From the NCBI GenBank assembly GCA_944387865.1, contig CALXGN010000009.1, positions 1 to 64,000 on the forward strand: 64,000 nucleotides of DNA. Reading direction: 5' to 3'. The translations under genes were made by a program, and so were the position numbers. This stretch comes from Scatomorpha stercorigallinarum (GTDB taxonomy: Bacteria > Bacillota > Clostridia > Oscillospirales > Oscillospiraceae). Shown here one piece after another: positions 37,062 through 45,459 of this stretch. The notes below the pieces were generated by a model. It was given only the letters and a program-made list of their open reading frames with translations, made no database searches and was not told the origin of the DNA. Every line of letters begins with the position of its first letter. Position 1 is the first letter of the stretch.

Positions 37062-37919
37062 TCAGCCCTTGATGCCCCCGGCCTGCAGCCCGGAGACGAA
37101 GAACTTCTGGCAGCAGATGAACACGATGAGCACCGGTATCAGGCTGGAAACGCTCATGGCGAATACGTAGCCCCACTGGGTGAACTGGTGCTGCCCAAAG
37201 AAACCGGAGATGGCGATGGGCAGCGTGCGCTTGAGGTCGTCGTTGATGACGGTCATCGCCCAGGTGAACTCCTCCCAGGCGGTGAGGAAGTTGAAGATGC
37301 TGACGCTCGCTATGGCCGGGCTGGCGAGCGGGCAGATCACCTTGAAGAACACGGCGAACACGCTGCCGCCGTCCATATACACGGCCTCGTCGTACTCGCG
37401 CGGTATGCCCTCTATGTATCCCTTTATCATGAAAGTGGAGAAGGGTATCACCCACGCGACGTAAAACGGCACAAGGCCGAAGAGCCTGTTCGTCAGCTTG
37501 AGGAAGGTGGCCAGCTGGTACTGCGTCAGTATCAGCGTGGTGCCGGGGATGATCATGGTGCCGATGACGAGGCCGAAAAGCAGCCTGCGGCCCGGGAAGC
37601 GGAAGCGTGCGAGGCAGAAGGCCAGCGCCGTGGCGATAAAGGCCGCTATCACGACGGTGAGGAGCGTGACGGCCACGCTGTTGAGGAAATTCAGGTAAAA
37701 CTTTTCCTGCGTGAAAATGTACTGGTAATTCTCGGCCGTGAGCTCCTCCAGCGTGGGCAGGAAACGCGGCGGGAACTCATAGAGCGCGCCGTTGGGCTTG
37801 AGCGAGGTGCTGACCATGTAGACCATCGGCAGTATGCTGACGGCGCCGCCGATGAGCAGCAGCAGGTACTGCACGGCCAGCGAGGCGCTGCGCTTTGTGA
37901 GCTTGTGTCTTCTTGTCAT
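37062..37919 (-). CDS. ABC sugar transporter permease, MalG type
   Basis: A 285-residue inner-membrane permease with six predicted helices and the cytoplasmic coupling motif EYDEAVYMDGGSVFAVFFKV (EAA loop) followed by P-L-x-x-P-A-I. The family pairs with MalF-type permeases to form the channel of carbohydrate importers. It follows the other permease gene by 13 bases and is the last gene of the operon. No ATPase gene is present, so a shared multitask ATPase such as MsmX elsewhere in the genome is likely. Confidence 0.92.
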   Translation of the reverse strand: MTRRHKLTKRSASLAVQYLLLLIGGAVSILPMVYMVSTSLKPNGALYEFPPRFLPTLEELTAENYQYIFTQEKFYLNFLNSVAVTLLTVVIAAFIATALAFCLARFRFPGRRLLFGLVIGTMIIPGTTLILTQYQLATFLKLTNRLFGLVPFYVAWVIPFSTFMIKGYIEGIPREYDEAVYMDGGSVFAVFFKVICPLASPAIASVSIFNFLTAWEEFTWAMTVINDDLKRTLPIAISGFFGQHQFTQWGYVFAMSVSSLIPVLIVFICCQKFFVSGLQAGGIKG

Positions 37920-37932
37920 GATAAACGCCTCC

Positions 37933-38820
37933 TCAGGCCGCGTCGCGGTTCTTCATGGCCTTGAACTGCAATATGGCGAGGAAGATCAGCGTCACGGCGA
38001 CGATGAAGGAGAGCGCCGCGGCGTAGCCGAACTCGCCGGAGTTGAAGGCCTTGCTGTACATCCAGGTGAGGATGACCTCCGTTTCGTGCATGGGCTTGCC
38101 GTCCGTGATCATCTTGATGGAGGTGAACACGTTGAAGCCGCCGATGGTGAGCATCACCAGCGCGAAGAGTATGGTGGGCTTGATGCTGGGCAGGGTGATG
38201 TAGAAAAACTTCGTGAACGGGCCGCAGCCGTCCATCTCCGCGGATTCATAGAGCTCGCCGGGCACGCTCTGCAGCGCCGCCAGGAACACGACCAGGTTCC
38301 AGCCCACGCCCTTCCAGATGCCCAGCAGCATGGCCACCGTCATGCCGCCCCAGCGCGTATCGAGCCAGCGGACGTTGGACTCCGTCAGATGCAGGACGTT
38401 CGTCAGCAGGTAGTTGAGCATGCCCTCGGTGTTGAAGATATAGCGGAACACCAGCGAGACGATGACCCACGAAGTGATGACCGGCAGGTAATAGATGACG
38501 CGGAACGTTACGCGGAAGCGCGGGATGGAGTTGATGAGCACGGCCGCGAGCAGGCCCAGCGCCATCTGCGCCGGCACGGTGATCACGGTGTAGACGATGG
38601 TGTTCGTGAAGGATATCCAGAACGTCCTGTCCGTGAGCACCGCTTTGTAATTTGCAAGGCCCGCGAAGCCGTGCTCGAACATATTGGCGCGGTCCCATTC
38701 GAGGAAGCTCATAATGAAGAGCTTGACGATGGGATAAATGGTGAAAATAGCGAACACCGCGATCCCCGGCAGCAGCAATGCGCCGAGCTGGATGCGGTTC
38801 CGCCGCGGCTTGAGTTCCAT
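37933..38820 (-). CDS. ABC sugar transporter permease, MalF type
   Basis: A 295-residue permease with six helices. The first begins around QLGALLLPGIAVFAIFTIYP and the EAA loop reads ELYESAEMDGCGPFTKFFYI. It is the partner of the following MalG-type protein. A 97-base gap separates it from the solute-binding protein gene, and no strong terminator was seen there, so the genes are probably co-transcribed. Confidence 0.92.
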   Translation of the reverse strand: MELKPRRNRIQLGALLLPGIAVFAIFTIYPIVKLFIMSFLEWDRANMFEHGFAGLANYKAVLTDRTFWISFTNTIVYTVITVPAQMALGLLAAVLINSIPRFRVTFRVIYYLPVITSWVIVSLVFRYIFNTEGMLNYLLTNVLHLTESNVRWLDTRWGGMTVAMLLGIWKGVGWNLVVFLAALQSVPGELYESAEMDGCGPFTKFFYITLPSIKPTILFALVMLTIGGFNVFTSIKMITDGKPMHETEVILTWMYSKAFNSGEFGYAAALSFIVAVTLIFLAILQFKAMKNRDAA

Positions 38821-38917
38821 ACCCGCTCCTTTCTCCGTAAAAGCGGCAGCCGGAACGCCGCGCGGCGCGGCGGCCCGGCTGCACAGTTGCCTTTTTTAAG
38901 GGATTCTGATATAATAT

Positions 38918-40231
38918 TTACCCGGCGAGCATCGCATCCACATCCGCGGCCAGCGCGTCGAGCGTGCTCTGGGCGTCCGCCCCGTTCACGATGATGTCGG
39001 TGACGGCGTTGGTCAGCGCGCTGTCAAAGTCCGACCAGCAGGCAATGGGCGGGCGGGCCTTGGCGGTGGTGATGGCCTCCAGGAAGGGCGCGTAGTCCTG
39101 TGCGGCGACGGTGTCGCTCTCGAGGGCGGCGGTGTTGACGGGGATCTGCCCGCACTGGGCCATCTGCTCCTGCGCCCACTCGCCGGTCATGAACTTCATG
39201 AACTCCCAGGCACCTTCCTTGTTCGGCGTGTCGAACATGGCGATGTCCTCGCCGCCGAGCACGGAGATGGAGCCGGCCTCGCCGGCGGGCATGTCGCACA
39301 TGCCGTACTCAAAGTCGGGGTAGGCCCCGTCCATCTCGGCGGTCTTCCAGGGGCCTTCGAGCAGCATCATGTAGCGCCCGGTGCCGAAGCCGTCGGTCAT
39401 CGGGATGTCGCCGCTGTTGAAGCCGGTGAGCTGGCCGTTCGCGTAGAGGTCGGCGAGCATCTGCACGGCGGCCACGGTCTTTTCGCTGTTGAGATAGCCC
39501 GTCGCCACGGTGTAGTCCTCGTTGGTTATCTCGCCGCCCATGCTCCAGATGTAGGGCAGGATGTTCCATCCGGCGAGCGCGGGCTCGTTGAGGCCCCAGA
39601 CCTGCTGGCCGTTCTCGTTCGTGCCGGAGAGCGCGGCGATGGCGGCGAGCATATCGTCGATGGTCGCGGGCGGCTCCAGCCCGGCGTCGGCAAAGGCCTG
39701 GGCGTTATAGAACATGATCTTGGAATTGGTGTTGAGCGCGAGGGCGTAGTTGTGCCCGTCCACCTCGCCGGTGCTCATGGCGCTGGGTAGCAGCCCGGCG
39801 GCGACGTCGGCGAAGTCCGTCATCTCTTCATCGAGGGCGACGAGTATGCCCATCTCCTCAAACTCGGGCACCCAGGCGATGTCAAGGCGCGCGACGTCGG
39901 GCAGCGTGTCGCTGCTGGCGCTGATGATTATTTTGTCGTGCAGGTCCTGCCACTCGTGGGAGACGGCGTTGACCTTGTACTCGGGATGCTCCTCCTCGAA
40001 TTTGGGGATGAGCACATTCATAAGGGTTTCATTCTCCGCGGACTGGGCGCTGTAGTGGTGCCAGAAGTTGATCGTGGTGGGCTCTACGGCGGGCTCCTGC
40101 ACGGGCGCTTCGCTCTCCTGCGGAGGTGAACTGGTGTCTGGCGCTTCCTGGCCGCAGGCTGTTAATGCCGCAATCATCAACAGCATGGCCAGTGCAAGCG
40201 CCAGCATTTTTGCAAAGCTCTTCTTTTTCAT
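38918..40231 (-). CDS. Maltodextrin-type solute-binding lipoprotein
   Basis: A 437-residue binding protein. The signal peptide MKKKSFAKMLALALAMLLMI is followed by the lipobox LTAC with the lipidated cysteine at residue 26, then an acidic linker and a family 1 fold beginning TTINFWHHYSAQSAENE. It captures oligosaccharides and hands them to the two permeases encoded next. The ATG at 40231, six bases after GAGGT, is chosen over an upstream ATG at 40249 that overlaps the stop of the amylase gene. The gene context (GH13 enzyme, LacI regulator) points to starch-derived sugars. Confidence 0.92.
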   Translation of the reverse strand: MKKKSFAKMLALALAMLLMIAALTACGQEAPDTSSPPQESEAPVQEPAVEPTTINFWHHYSAQSAENETLMNVLIPKFEEEHPEYKVNAVSHEWQDLHDKIIISASSDTLPDVARLDIAWVPEFEEMGILVALDEEMTDFADVAAGLLPSAMSTGEVDGHNYALALNTNSKIMFYNAQAFADAGLEPPATIDDMLAAIAALSGTNENGQQVWGLNEPALAGWNILPYIWSMGGEITNEDYTVATGYLNSEKTVAAVQMLADLYANGQLTGFNSGDIPMTDGFGTGRYMMLLEGPWKTAEMDGAYPDFEYGMCDMPAGEAGSISVLGGEDIAMFDTPNKEGAWEFMKFMTGEWAQEQMAQCGQIPVNTAALESDTVAAQDYAPFLEAITTAKARPPIACWSDFDSALTNAVTDIIVNGADAQSTLDALAADVDAMLAG

Positions 40232-40245
40232 GACGTACCTCGCTT

Positions 40246-42042
40246 TCATTTTTTGATAAATATTTTCACGGAACGCGCGGGGACCGTGACGGACAGCGTC
40301 CCCGTATATCCCGCGTTGTACGCATCCCGCGCGGCGTAAGGCGCGGGCCTGGACACGAGCGCCTCGCCGGAGAACGCCTCGCGCCACTCGCCGCCGGCCT
40401 CCGGCACCGCGGCCGCGGCGGAAAGCGGGCGGCCGCCGGCGTTTATCACCGTCAGCACGCTCTCGCCGCCGCACGTGCGGCAATAGCCGCAGGCGTTGGC
40501 CCCGTCGTCCGCGAGGGCGATGTGGAAATCGCCGCCTGTCAGGGCCTTGGAGCCCTTCCGCAGCGCTATGAGCCGCCTGTACCAGCCGTATGGCTCCGCC
40601 CGGCGCCCGGCGCGCTCCCAGTCCATGGCCCGGCGGCAGTCCGGGTCGTTTTCGCCCTCCATGCCTATCTCGTCGCCGTAATAGACGGCGGGGCAGCCGG
40701 GGAAGGTCATCTGTAACGCCACCGCCAGCCGGTGGCGTTCCCTGTCGCCGCCGCAGAGCGTGAGGAAGCGGGGCGTGTCGTGGCTGTCGAGCGGGTTGTA
40801 CATGCGCAGCGCCGTCTCATAGGGGTAGAGCGAGAGCAGCCGGTTGGCGCGGTGGGCAAATTCCACGGCGCTTATTTTGCCGAGGGCCAGCCAGTCGCGC
40901 GCGGCGTCCCGGAAGAGGTAGTTCATGGCCGCGTCCAGCCGCCCCGGCTCTATGAGCTTGCCCGCGTCGCCCCAGGCCTCGCCTATCAGCACGCAGCCGG
41001 GGAACTCGCGCTTCAGCTCGTAGGAGAACTCGTCCCAGAAGCTGACGGGCACCTCGTCGGCCACGTCCAGGCGCCAGCCGTCGGCGCCGGTCTCGCGCAG
41101 CCAGTGCTTGCCCACGGCGATGAAATAGCGCCGCGCCTCCGGGTCGGAGAGGTCTATCTTCGGCATCCACTTGTAGTGCCCCACGCAGTCGTAGCTGCAG
41201 GGGTCGGGCCGGGCGGGCCAGGAATTGACGAAGAACCAGCCTTTATAGCGCGAGAGCGCGCTGTTTTCCACCACGTCGTGAAAGGGCGGCCAGTAGAAGC
41301 CGCAGTGGTTGAAAACGCCGTCCAGCAGTACGCGGATGCCGCGCGCGTGCGCGCCGTCCACCAGCTGCCGGAGGTCCTCCGCCGTCCCGAAGGCCGGGTC
41401 TACGCTGTAGTAGTCTATGGTGTCGTACTTGTGGTTGGATATGGCGGCGAACACCGGCGTCAGGTACAGGCAGGTCGCCCCCAGGTCGGCTATGTAGTCG
41501 AGCTTGCCGGTTATCCCCCGGAGGTCGCCGCCCATGAAATTCTCGCGCGTCGGCGCGCTGCCCCAGGGCACGGCGCCCGGCGGGTCGAGCGACTCATCGC
41601 CGTTGGCGAAGCGCTCGGGGAAGATCTGATAGTAGACCTGCTCGCTGCTCCAGCCGGGGGCGGCGTGCCCGTCCGGCAGGTTGGGCCAGAGGAATTCGAA
41701 AGAGCCCCCGTCCATCGGCGGCTCTTCGCGCTTGAAGCCCTCCGCATCCAGCCAGAGGCGCTCGCCGTCCACGCCCCTGAGTTCAAAACAGTAGCGTATA
41801 TAGGCCGCGATGCCCTCACAGCGCAGCTCCGCCGTGAAGTGGTCGCGCATGCCGTCCCGCAGCCCGGCGCGCATGGGCCTGCGCCGCCGGGCGGAGGGCT
41901 CCGTCTCATAGCGCCCCCAGTAAAGCACATCCACCTGCGCCATGTCGCCCGCCGCCGCGCTCAGGCGCAGGGAAAGCGTTTCCCGCGAGCGCGGCCAGGC
42001 GTACTCCAGCGTGGGCCGGTGGATGACCGCCGGCAAGTTCAT
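40246..42042 (-). CDS. GH13 alpha-glucosidase/neopullulanase-type enzyme
   Basis: A 598-residue cytosolic glycoside hydrolase. An N-terminal CBM34-like domain (about 1-120) precedes the (beta/alpha)8 barrel. Catalytic residues are visible in GWRLDVADE (nucleophile Asp near 325), VLIGEAWGD (acid/base Glu near 354) and LDSHDTPRF (Asp near 421). The barrel start QVYYQIFPERFANGD and architecture fit neopullulanase, cyclomaltodextrinase or maltogenic amylase (GH13_20). With no signal peptide it should cleave imported maltodextrins. GGAGGG nine bases before ATG 42042 defines the start. A cre-like site lies in its 5' part. Confidence 0.92.
   Translation of the reverse strand: MNLPAVIHRPTLEYAWPRSRETLSLRLSAAAGDMAQVDVLYWGRYETEPSARRRRPMRAGLRDGMRDHFTAELRCEGIAAYIRYCFELRGVDGERLWLDAEGFKREEPPMDGGSFEFLWPNLPDGHAAPGWSSEQVYYQIFPERFANGDESLDPPGAVPWGSAPTRENFMGGDLRGITGKLDYIADLGATCLYLTPVFAAISNHKYDTIDYYSVDPAFGTAEDLRQLVDGAHARGIRVLLDGVFNHCGFYWPPFHDVVENSALSRYKGWFFVNSWPARPDPCSYDCVGHYKWMPKIDLSDPEARRYFIAVGKHWLRETGADGWRLDVADEVPVSFWDEFSYELKREFPGCVLIGEAWGDAGKLIEPGRLDAAMNYLFRDAARDWLALGKISAVEFAHRANRLLSLYPYETALRMYNPLDSHDTPRFLTLCGGDRERHRLAVALQMTFPGCPAVYYGDEIGMEGENDPDCRRAMDWERAGRRAEPYGWYRRLIALRKGSKALTGGDFHIALADDGANACGYCRTCGGESVLTVINAGGRPLSAAAAVPEAGGEWREAFSGEALVSRPAPYAARDAYNAGYTGTLSVTVPARSVKIFIKK
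41971..41984. promoter_or_regulatory. Cre-like site inside the GH13 gene
   Basis: GGAAAGCGTTTCCC agrees with the CcpA cre consensus at 12 of 14 positions. An intragenic site at codons 20-25 could mediate glucose repression by roadblock. It may also be chance. Confidence 0.35.
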
Positions 42043-42055
42043 GCTCCATCCCTCC

Positions 42056-43090
42056 TCACGATCCGACCCCGGCACTGCGGGCGGTGGACGGGCGCTCCAC
42101 GACGCGCGTGGAGAGCAGCACCTGGCGGATGCTCGAGCCCGGGTTTTCGATCTGGTTTATAAGTATCTCCGCCGCCTGTTCGCCGAGCTCGTAGGTGTCC
42201 ACGTCCATACTGCTTATGCCCGGCTCGGCGAGGTCGGTCACCACGGTGTTGTCAAAGCTGAGTATGCCCAGGTCTTCGGGGACGCTCAGCCCTTCGCGCT
42301 TCGCCGCCCTCAGCGCGCCGAGGGCCACGATGTCGCTCCCGCAGAGCACGGCGTCCGGCCGGCCCGCCGACCTGAGCAATGCGCTTATGAGCGCAACGGC
42401 GTTGTCTATCCCCGGTTCGGCATGTATTATGAGCGACTGGTCCACGCCCAGGCCGCTGGCGTCGAGCTCGCGGCAGTAGCCGGAGATGCGGTCGGCGTTG
42501 AAGGTCTCCTTGCCGGAGTGCGACACGAAGGCTATGCGCCTGTATCCGCGCTGCACGAGATGGCGCGTGGCCAGCACGCCGGCCTGGGTGTTGTTTATGT
42601 CCACCCAACTGGTATCGGCGTCCCGCTCTTCGGTGCGGCCGAGGATGACGCAGGGGAAGCTGAGCTCGTCCAGCTTGGCAAGGAAAGCGCGGTCGAACAG
42701 GGAGATGGGCAATATCACGCCGTCCACCTTGCGGCCCAGCGCCAGCCGCTCCGCGCTGGATATCCCGCCGCAGCTGGGAGACCCGTTCGTGACCACAAGG
42801 CTGTAGTCGTTGCGGTGGGCGGCGGTCTCAATGCCGTACACCGTGTTGTTGAAGAAGCTGTTCGCATATGAGCGCGCGTCCGCGACGTCTATCACCAGCG
42901 CGATGGCCCGCGGGGAGCCGTTGGCAAAGCTGCGCGCGAAGTCGTTCGGCACATACTTGAGCTCCTCCATCGCTTTTTTTATCCGCTGGGTCGTCTCCTC
43001 GGAGATGGTGCCCTTGTTGTTGAGCACGCGCGAGACCGTGGAGGCGGAAACGCCCGCCGCCCGCGCAACATCCTTTATCGTAGCCGCCAT
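42056..43090 (-). CDS. LacI-family repressor of the maltodextrin operon
   Basis: A 344-residue LacI/GalR regulator with the N-terminal helix-turn-helix ATIKDVARAAGVSASTVSRV and hinge, then a periplasmic-binding-protein-like effector domain. It is the first gene of the operon it presumably controls, 13 bases before the GH13 gene. The inducer is probably maltose or a maltodextrin. A 16-base perfect palindrome lies ten bases before its start codon, so autoregulation is very likely. CAGGAGGAACT precedes the ATG. Confidence 0.93.
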   Translation of the reverse strand: MAATIKDVARAAGVSASTVSRVLNNKGTISEETTQRIKKAMEELKYVPNDFARSFANGSPRAIALVIDVADARSYANSFFNNTVYGIETAAHRNDYSLVVTNGSPSCGGISSAERLALGRKVDGVILPISLFDRAFLAKLDELSFPCVILGRTEERDADTSWVDINNTQAGVLATRHLVQRGYRRIAFVSHSGKETFNADRISGYCRELDASGLGVDQSLIIHAEPGIDNAVALISALLRSAGRPDAVLCGSDIVALGALRAAKREGLSVPEDLGILSFDNTVVTDLAEPGISSMDVDTYELGEQAAEILINQIENPGSSIRQVLLSTRVVERPSTARSAGVGS

Positions 43091-43100
43091 AGTTCCTCCT

Positions 43101-43116
43101 GAGCAAACGTTTGCTC
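43101..43116. promoter_or_regulatory. LacI-family operator of the maltodextrin operon
   Basis: GAGCAAACGTTTGCTC is a perfect 16-base palindrome with the central CG typical of LacI-family sites, immediately before the regulator's ribosome binding site. A weaker related half-site, GCAACCGTTTGA, is at 43224-43235. The 307 bases from 43091 to 43397 otherwise hold only AT-rich promoter-like DNA and the downstream terminator of the next gene. Confidence 0.85.
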
Positions 43117-43333
43117 AATATTTATCGTCAATAATCTGCTGAGTAATCAATATAATAGTGCATGTTGCATAAAATGTGGCTCTGGTACTGTGCAATATTG
43201 CGGGTGCACGGCCTTTTACTTATGCAACCGTTTGACTAAATCTAAGTTATCACTTTCAAGCGGCAAAGTCAACAGGAATTTTCACTTTTCATCAAAATTA
43301 AATGTGCGATGTGGACAAGGACGGCAAAAACAA

Positions 43334-43360
43334 AAAGGGCGCTTGCCGCAAGCGCCCTTT
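43334..43360 (-). terminator. Terminator of the 43.4-44.0 kb gene
   Basis: AAAGGGCGCTTG (43334-43345) pairs with CAAGCGCCCTTT (43349-43360) around CCG; on the minus strand it continues TTTTTGTTTTTG. Confidence 0.9.
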
Positions 43361-43397
43361 ACAGGGTCATCAGATGTTGGGATACGGTGCGATGAGC

Positions 43398-44027
43398 TCA
43401 TCCGGCCAGCAGCCGGTCGATCTGCGAGATAACGGGCTTCAGCTCGCCGATGGCTTCCGTAAATTTCTCAGGCTCCGTTTCAATGCCAAAAACGGCGCCG
43501 TATGCCCCTGTTTCCGAAGACAGCTGTTTACTGAGTTCGCGGTACGCTTTGGACAGCTCGAGCTTCGTTTCGTCCGGCAGCTGAACAAGCTGCTCATAGA
43601 CGGGGGTCAAACACCTTACCGCGCTCCGCAGCGTGTCGTAGGCGTTATTATAAAAATCTTTGTCATCGTAGTTCGCGCGGCCTGCCGTGTATATGTTCCT
43701 CATCCTGGTGGGGAGGTCCCAGACGGCCCACAGCAGGGCATTCCGACTTTCCAGCCCGTCTTTGCTCAGCGCATCCTCCGCTTCGCCGCTCAGGTCGAGG
43801 GCCAGGTCGCCGGCGGAGCTGGCATAGATCCCCAACAGCCCTTGGGCCAGGCGCACATATGTAGCCCGAAAGGCGTGCTCCCGGTCGGCCAGGCGGCAGC
43901 GCTCAGCGGCAACGAAGCCCAGGGCCGCGGCTGTTATCAGCAGCAGTACCGAAAGGACAACGACAGCTATTTTTGCAGAGCGGCTGCATGACGGGGCGTG
44001 CCCGGTGTCAGGGGATTTGTTGGTCAT
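43398..44027 (-). CDS. Membrane-anchored protein of unknown function
   Basis: A 209-residue protein with one N-terminal membrane helix (about residues 19-41, IAVVVLSVLLLITAAALGFV) and an extracytoplasmic helical domain of 165 residues. The domain has regular leucine/alanine spacing suggesting a helical bundle, and lacks cysteines after the anchor except two. No catalytic motif was recognised. Its topology resembles the sensor part of chemoreceptors without the signalling part. It has its own terminator and no obvious operon partner. Base composition is lower in GC than the flanking operons. Confidence 0.75.
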   Translation of the reverse strand: MTNKSPDTGHAPSCSRSAKIAVVVLSVLLLITAAALGFVAAERCRLADREHAFRATYVRLAQGLLGIYASSAGDLALDLSGEAEDALSKDGLESRNALLWAVWDLPTRMRNIYTAGRANYDDKDFYNNAYDTLRSAVRCLTPVYEQLVQLPDETKLELSKAYRELSKQLSSETGAYGAVFGIETEPEKFTEAIGELKPVISQIDRLLAG

Positions 44028-44137
44028 TGTTTACCCACCTCCAGTATAATTATTTCAAGCGTTAGGATAACTTGAAAATATCATACATTGCATGTGAAGT
44101 CAACGCTGAGCTGAGCGCTGAAGTCTCATCAGGAGGC

Positions 44138-44166
44138 TTGATTTTTTCGCTAAAGTGGTGCATAAT
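44138..44166 (+). promoter_or_regulatory. Promoter of the DUF362 gene
   Basis: TTGATT (44138-44143), 17 bases, CATAAT (44161-44166), 50 bases before the ATG. Confidence 0.6.
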
Positions 44167-44216
44167 TAAAAAAACGGAGGAAGCCGTTTTCGAGATGCTT
44201 GTAAGGAGGAATAGAC

Positions 44217-45236
44217 ATGTCCGATAATAAGCCTGTTCCCGGCACCGGCGGGGACCACTATATCCCGTATTCCGAGCGCAGCGGCCCCGAGTCCGTCGTG
44301 TTTTTCACCCGAGACCTCTCTGCCGCCGGCCTCATCAAGGCCTTTGAGCGCGTCAGCAGCGTCCTCGCGGGCAAGGTGGCGATAAAGCTGCACACCGGCG
44401 AGCCCCACGGGCCCAACATCATCCCCCGCCCCTGGGTGAAGGAGCTCATCGAGAAGGACATCCCCGGCGGCGTCATAGTGGAGACCAACACCTACTATGA
44501 CGGCGACCGCTACACCACCGAGGGCCACCGCAAGACGCTGAAGGTCAACGGCTGGGACTTCTGCCCCGTGGACATCCTCGACGAGGACGGCGCCGCCATG
44601 TGGCCGCTGCACGGCGGCAAGTGGTTCAAGGAGATGAGCATCGGCCGCAACCTGAGCAAGTATGACTCCATGCTCGCCCTCACGCACTTCAAGGGCCATG
44701 TGCGCGGCGGCTTTGGCGGCGCGAACAAGAACATCGCCATCGGCTGCGCCGACGGGCACGTTGGCAAGGCCATGCAGCACACGGCCGAGGGCAGCGACAA
44801 CATGTGGAGCATCGGCGACGAGGAGTTCATGGAGCGCATGGTCGAGGCCTCCAAGGCCGTGCTGGAGTTCTTCGGCGACAAGGTCTGCTATGTGAACGTG
44901 ATGCGCAACATGTCCGTGGACTGCGACTGCGACGGCGTGAACGCCGCCCCCGTGGTGACGCCCAACGTCGGCATCCTCGCTTCGCTGGATATGCTGGCCA
45001 TCGACCAGGCCTGCATCGACCTGGTGTACGCCATGAAGCCGGAGGACAATCACGACCTGGTGGAGCGCATCGAGTCACGCCACGGGCTCAGGCAGCTCAC
45101 CTATATGAAGGAGATGGGCATGGGCAACGACCGCTACAAGCTCATCGACATGGACAACGGCGACGTGGAGATCTGCGCCAAGGAGGCCGTGAAGGACGTA
45201 AAGCCCTTCGTATCCGACTGCGGCTGCTGCCACTGA
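44217..45236 (+). CDS. DUF362 domain-containing protein
   Basis: A 339-residue protein of the DUF362 family, whose members are often annotated as iron-sulfur-associated and of unknown reaction. Recognisable blocks are VAIKLHTGEPHGPNIIPRPW, GHVRGGFGGANKNIAIGCAD and the central YDSMLALTHFKGH. Unlike many relatives it has no ferredoxin-type CxxCxxC motif, but its C-terminus ends DCGCCH and it has CDCDG near residue 240, which could bind metal. AAGGAGG before the ATG supports the start. It is monocistronic. Confidence 0.85.
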   Translation: MSDNKPVPGTGGDHYIPYSERSGPESVVFFTRDLSAAGLIKAFERVSSVLAGKVAIKLHTGEPHGPNIIPRPWVKELIEKDIPGGVIVETNTYYDGDRYTTEGHRKTLKVNGWDFCPVDILDEDGAAMWPLHGGKWFKEMSIGRNLSKYDSMLALTHFKGHVRGGFGGANKNIAIGCADGHVGKAMQHTAEGSDNMWSIGDEEFMERMVEASKAVLEFFGDKVCYVNVMRNMSVDCDCDGVNAAPVVTPNVGILASLDMLAIDQACIDLVYAMKPEDNHDLVERIESRHGLRQLTYMKEMGMGNDRYKLIDMDNGDVEICAKEAVKDVKPFVSDCGCCH

Positions 45237-45275
45237 GCAAAAAAGCTCCCGGCGCAGGAAACTGTTTGATCTGAG

Positions 45276-45364
45276 ATTTTCGGCGGCGGCGTGTACGTCG
45301 CCGAAAATACCGCCCGCACAGCGGAGTGTGCGAACAAGGACCAGTCCGCAGACTGGTCCTTGTT
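45276..45364 (+). repeat. Hairpin cluster after the DUF362 gene
   Basis: Two strong stems occupy this 220-base convergent intergenic region with no gene: ATTTTCGGCG/CGCCGAAAAT (45276-45285 / 45299-45308) and AACAAGGACCAGTC/GACTGGTCCTTGTT (45333-45346 / 45351-45364, loop CGCA). Smaller stems built on a repeated CAGCGGAG core lie between and after them. The sequence differs from the module A-B-C repeats at 22.8 and 28.8 kb. Confidence 0.65.
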
Positions 45365-45420
45365 TGTGCGCGCAGCGGAGCGCAACGCCATCGTGCCGCG
45401 CAGCGGCACGGGGCTTATAT

Positions 45421-45453
45421 AAAAATAGAGCTCCCACAGGGAGCTCTATTTTT
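45421..45453. terminator. Bidirectional terminator of the solute-binding lipoprotein gene
   Basis: A 15-base perfect stem (45421-45435 / 45439-45453) with an ACA loop and A/T tracts at both ends, seven bases from the stop of the minus-strand gene. Confidence 0.93.
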
Positions 45454-45459
45454 AATTCT

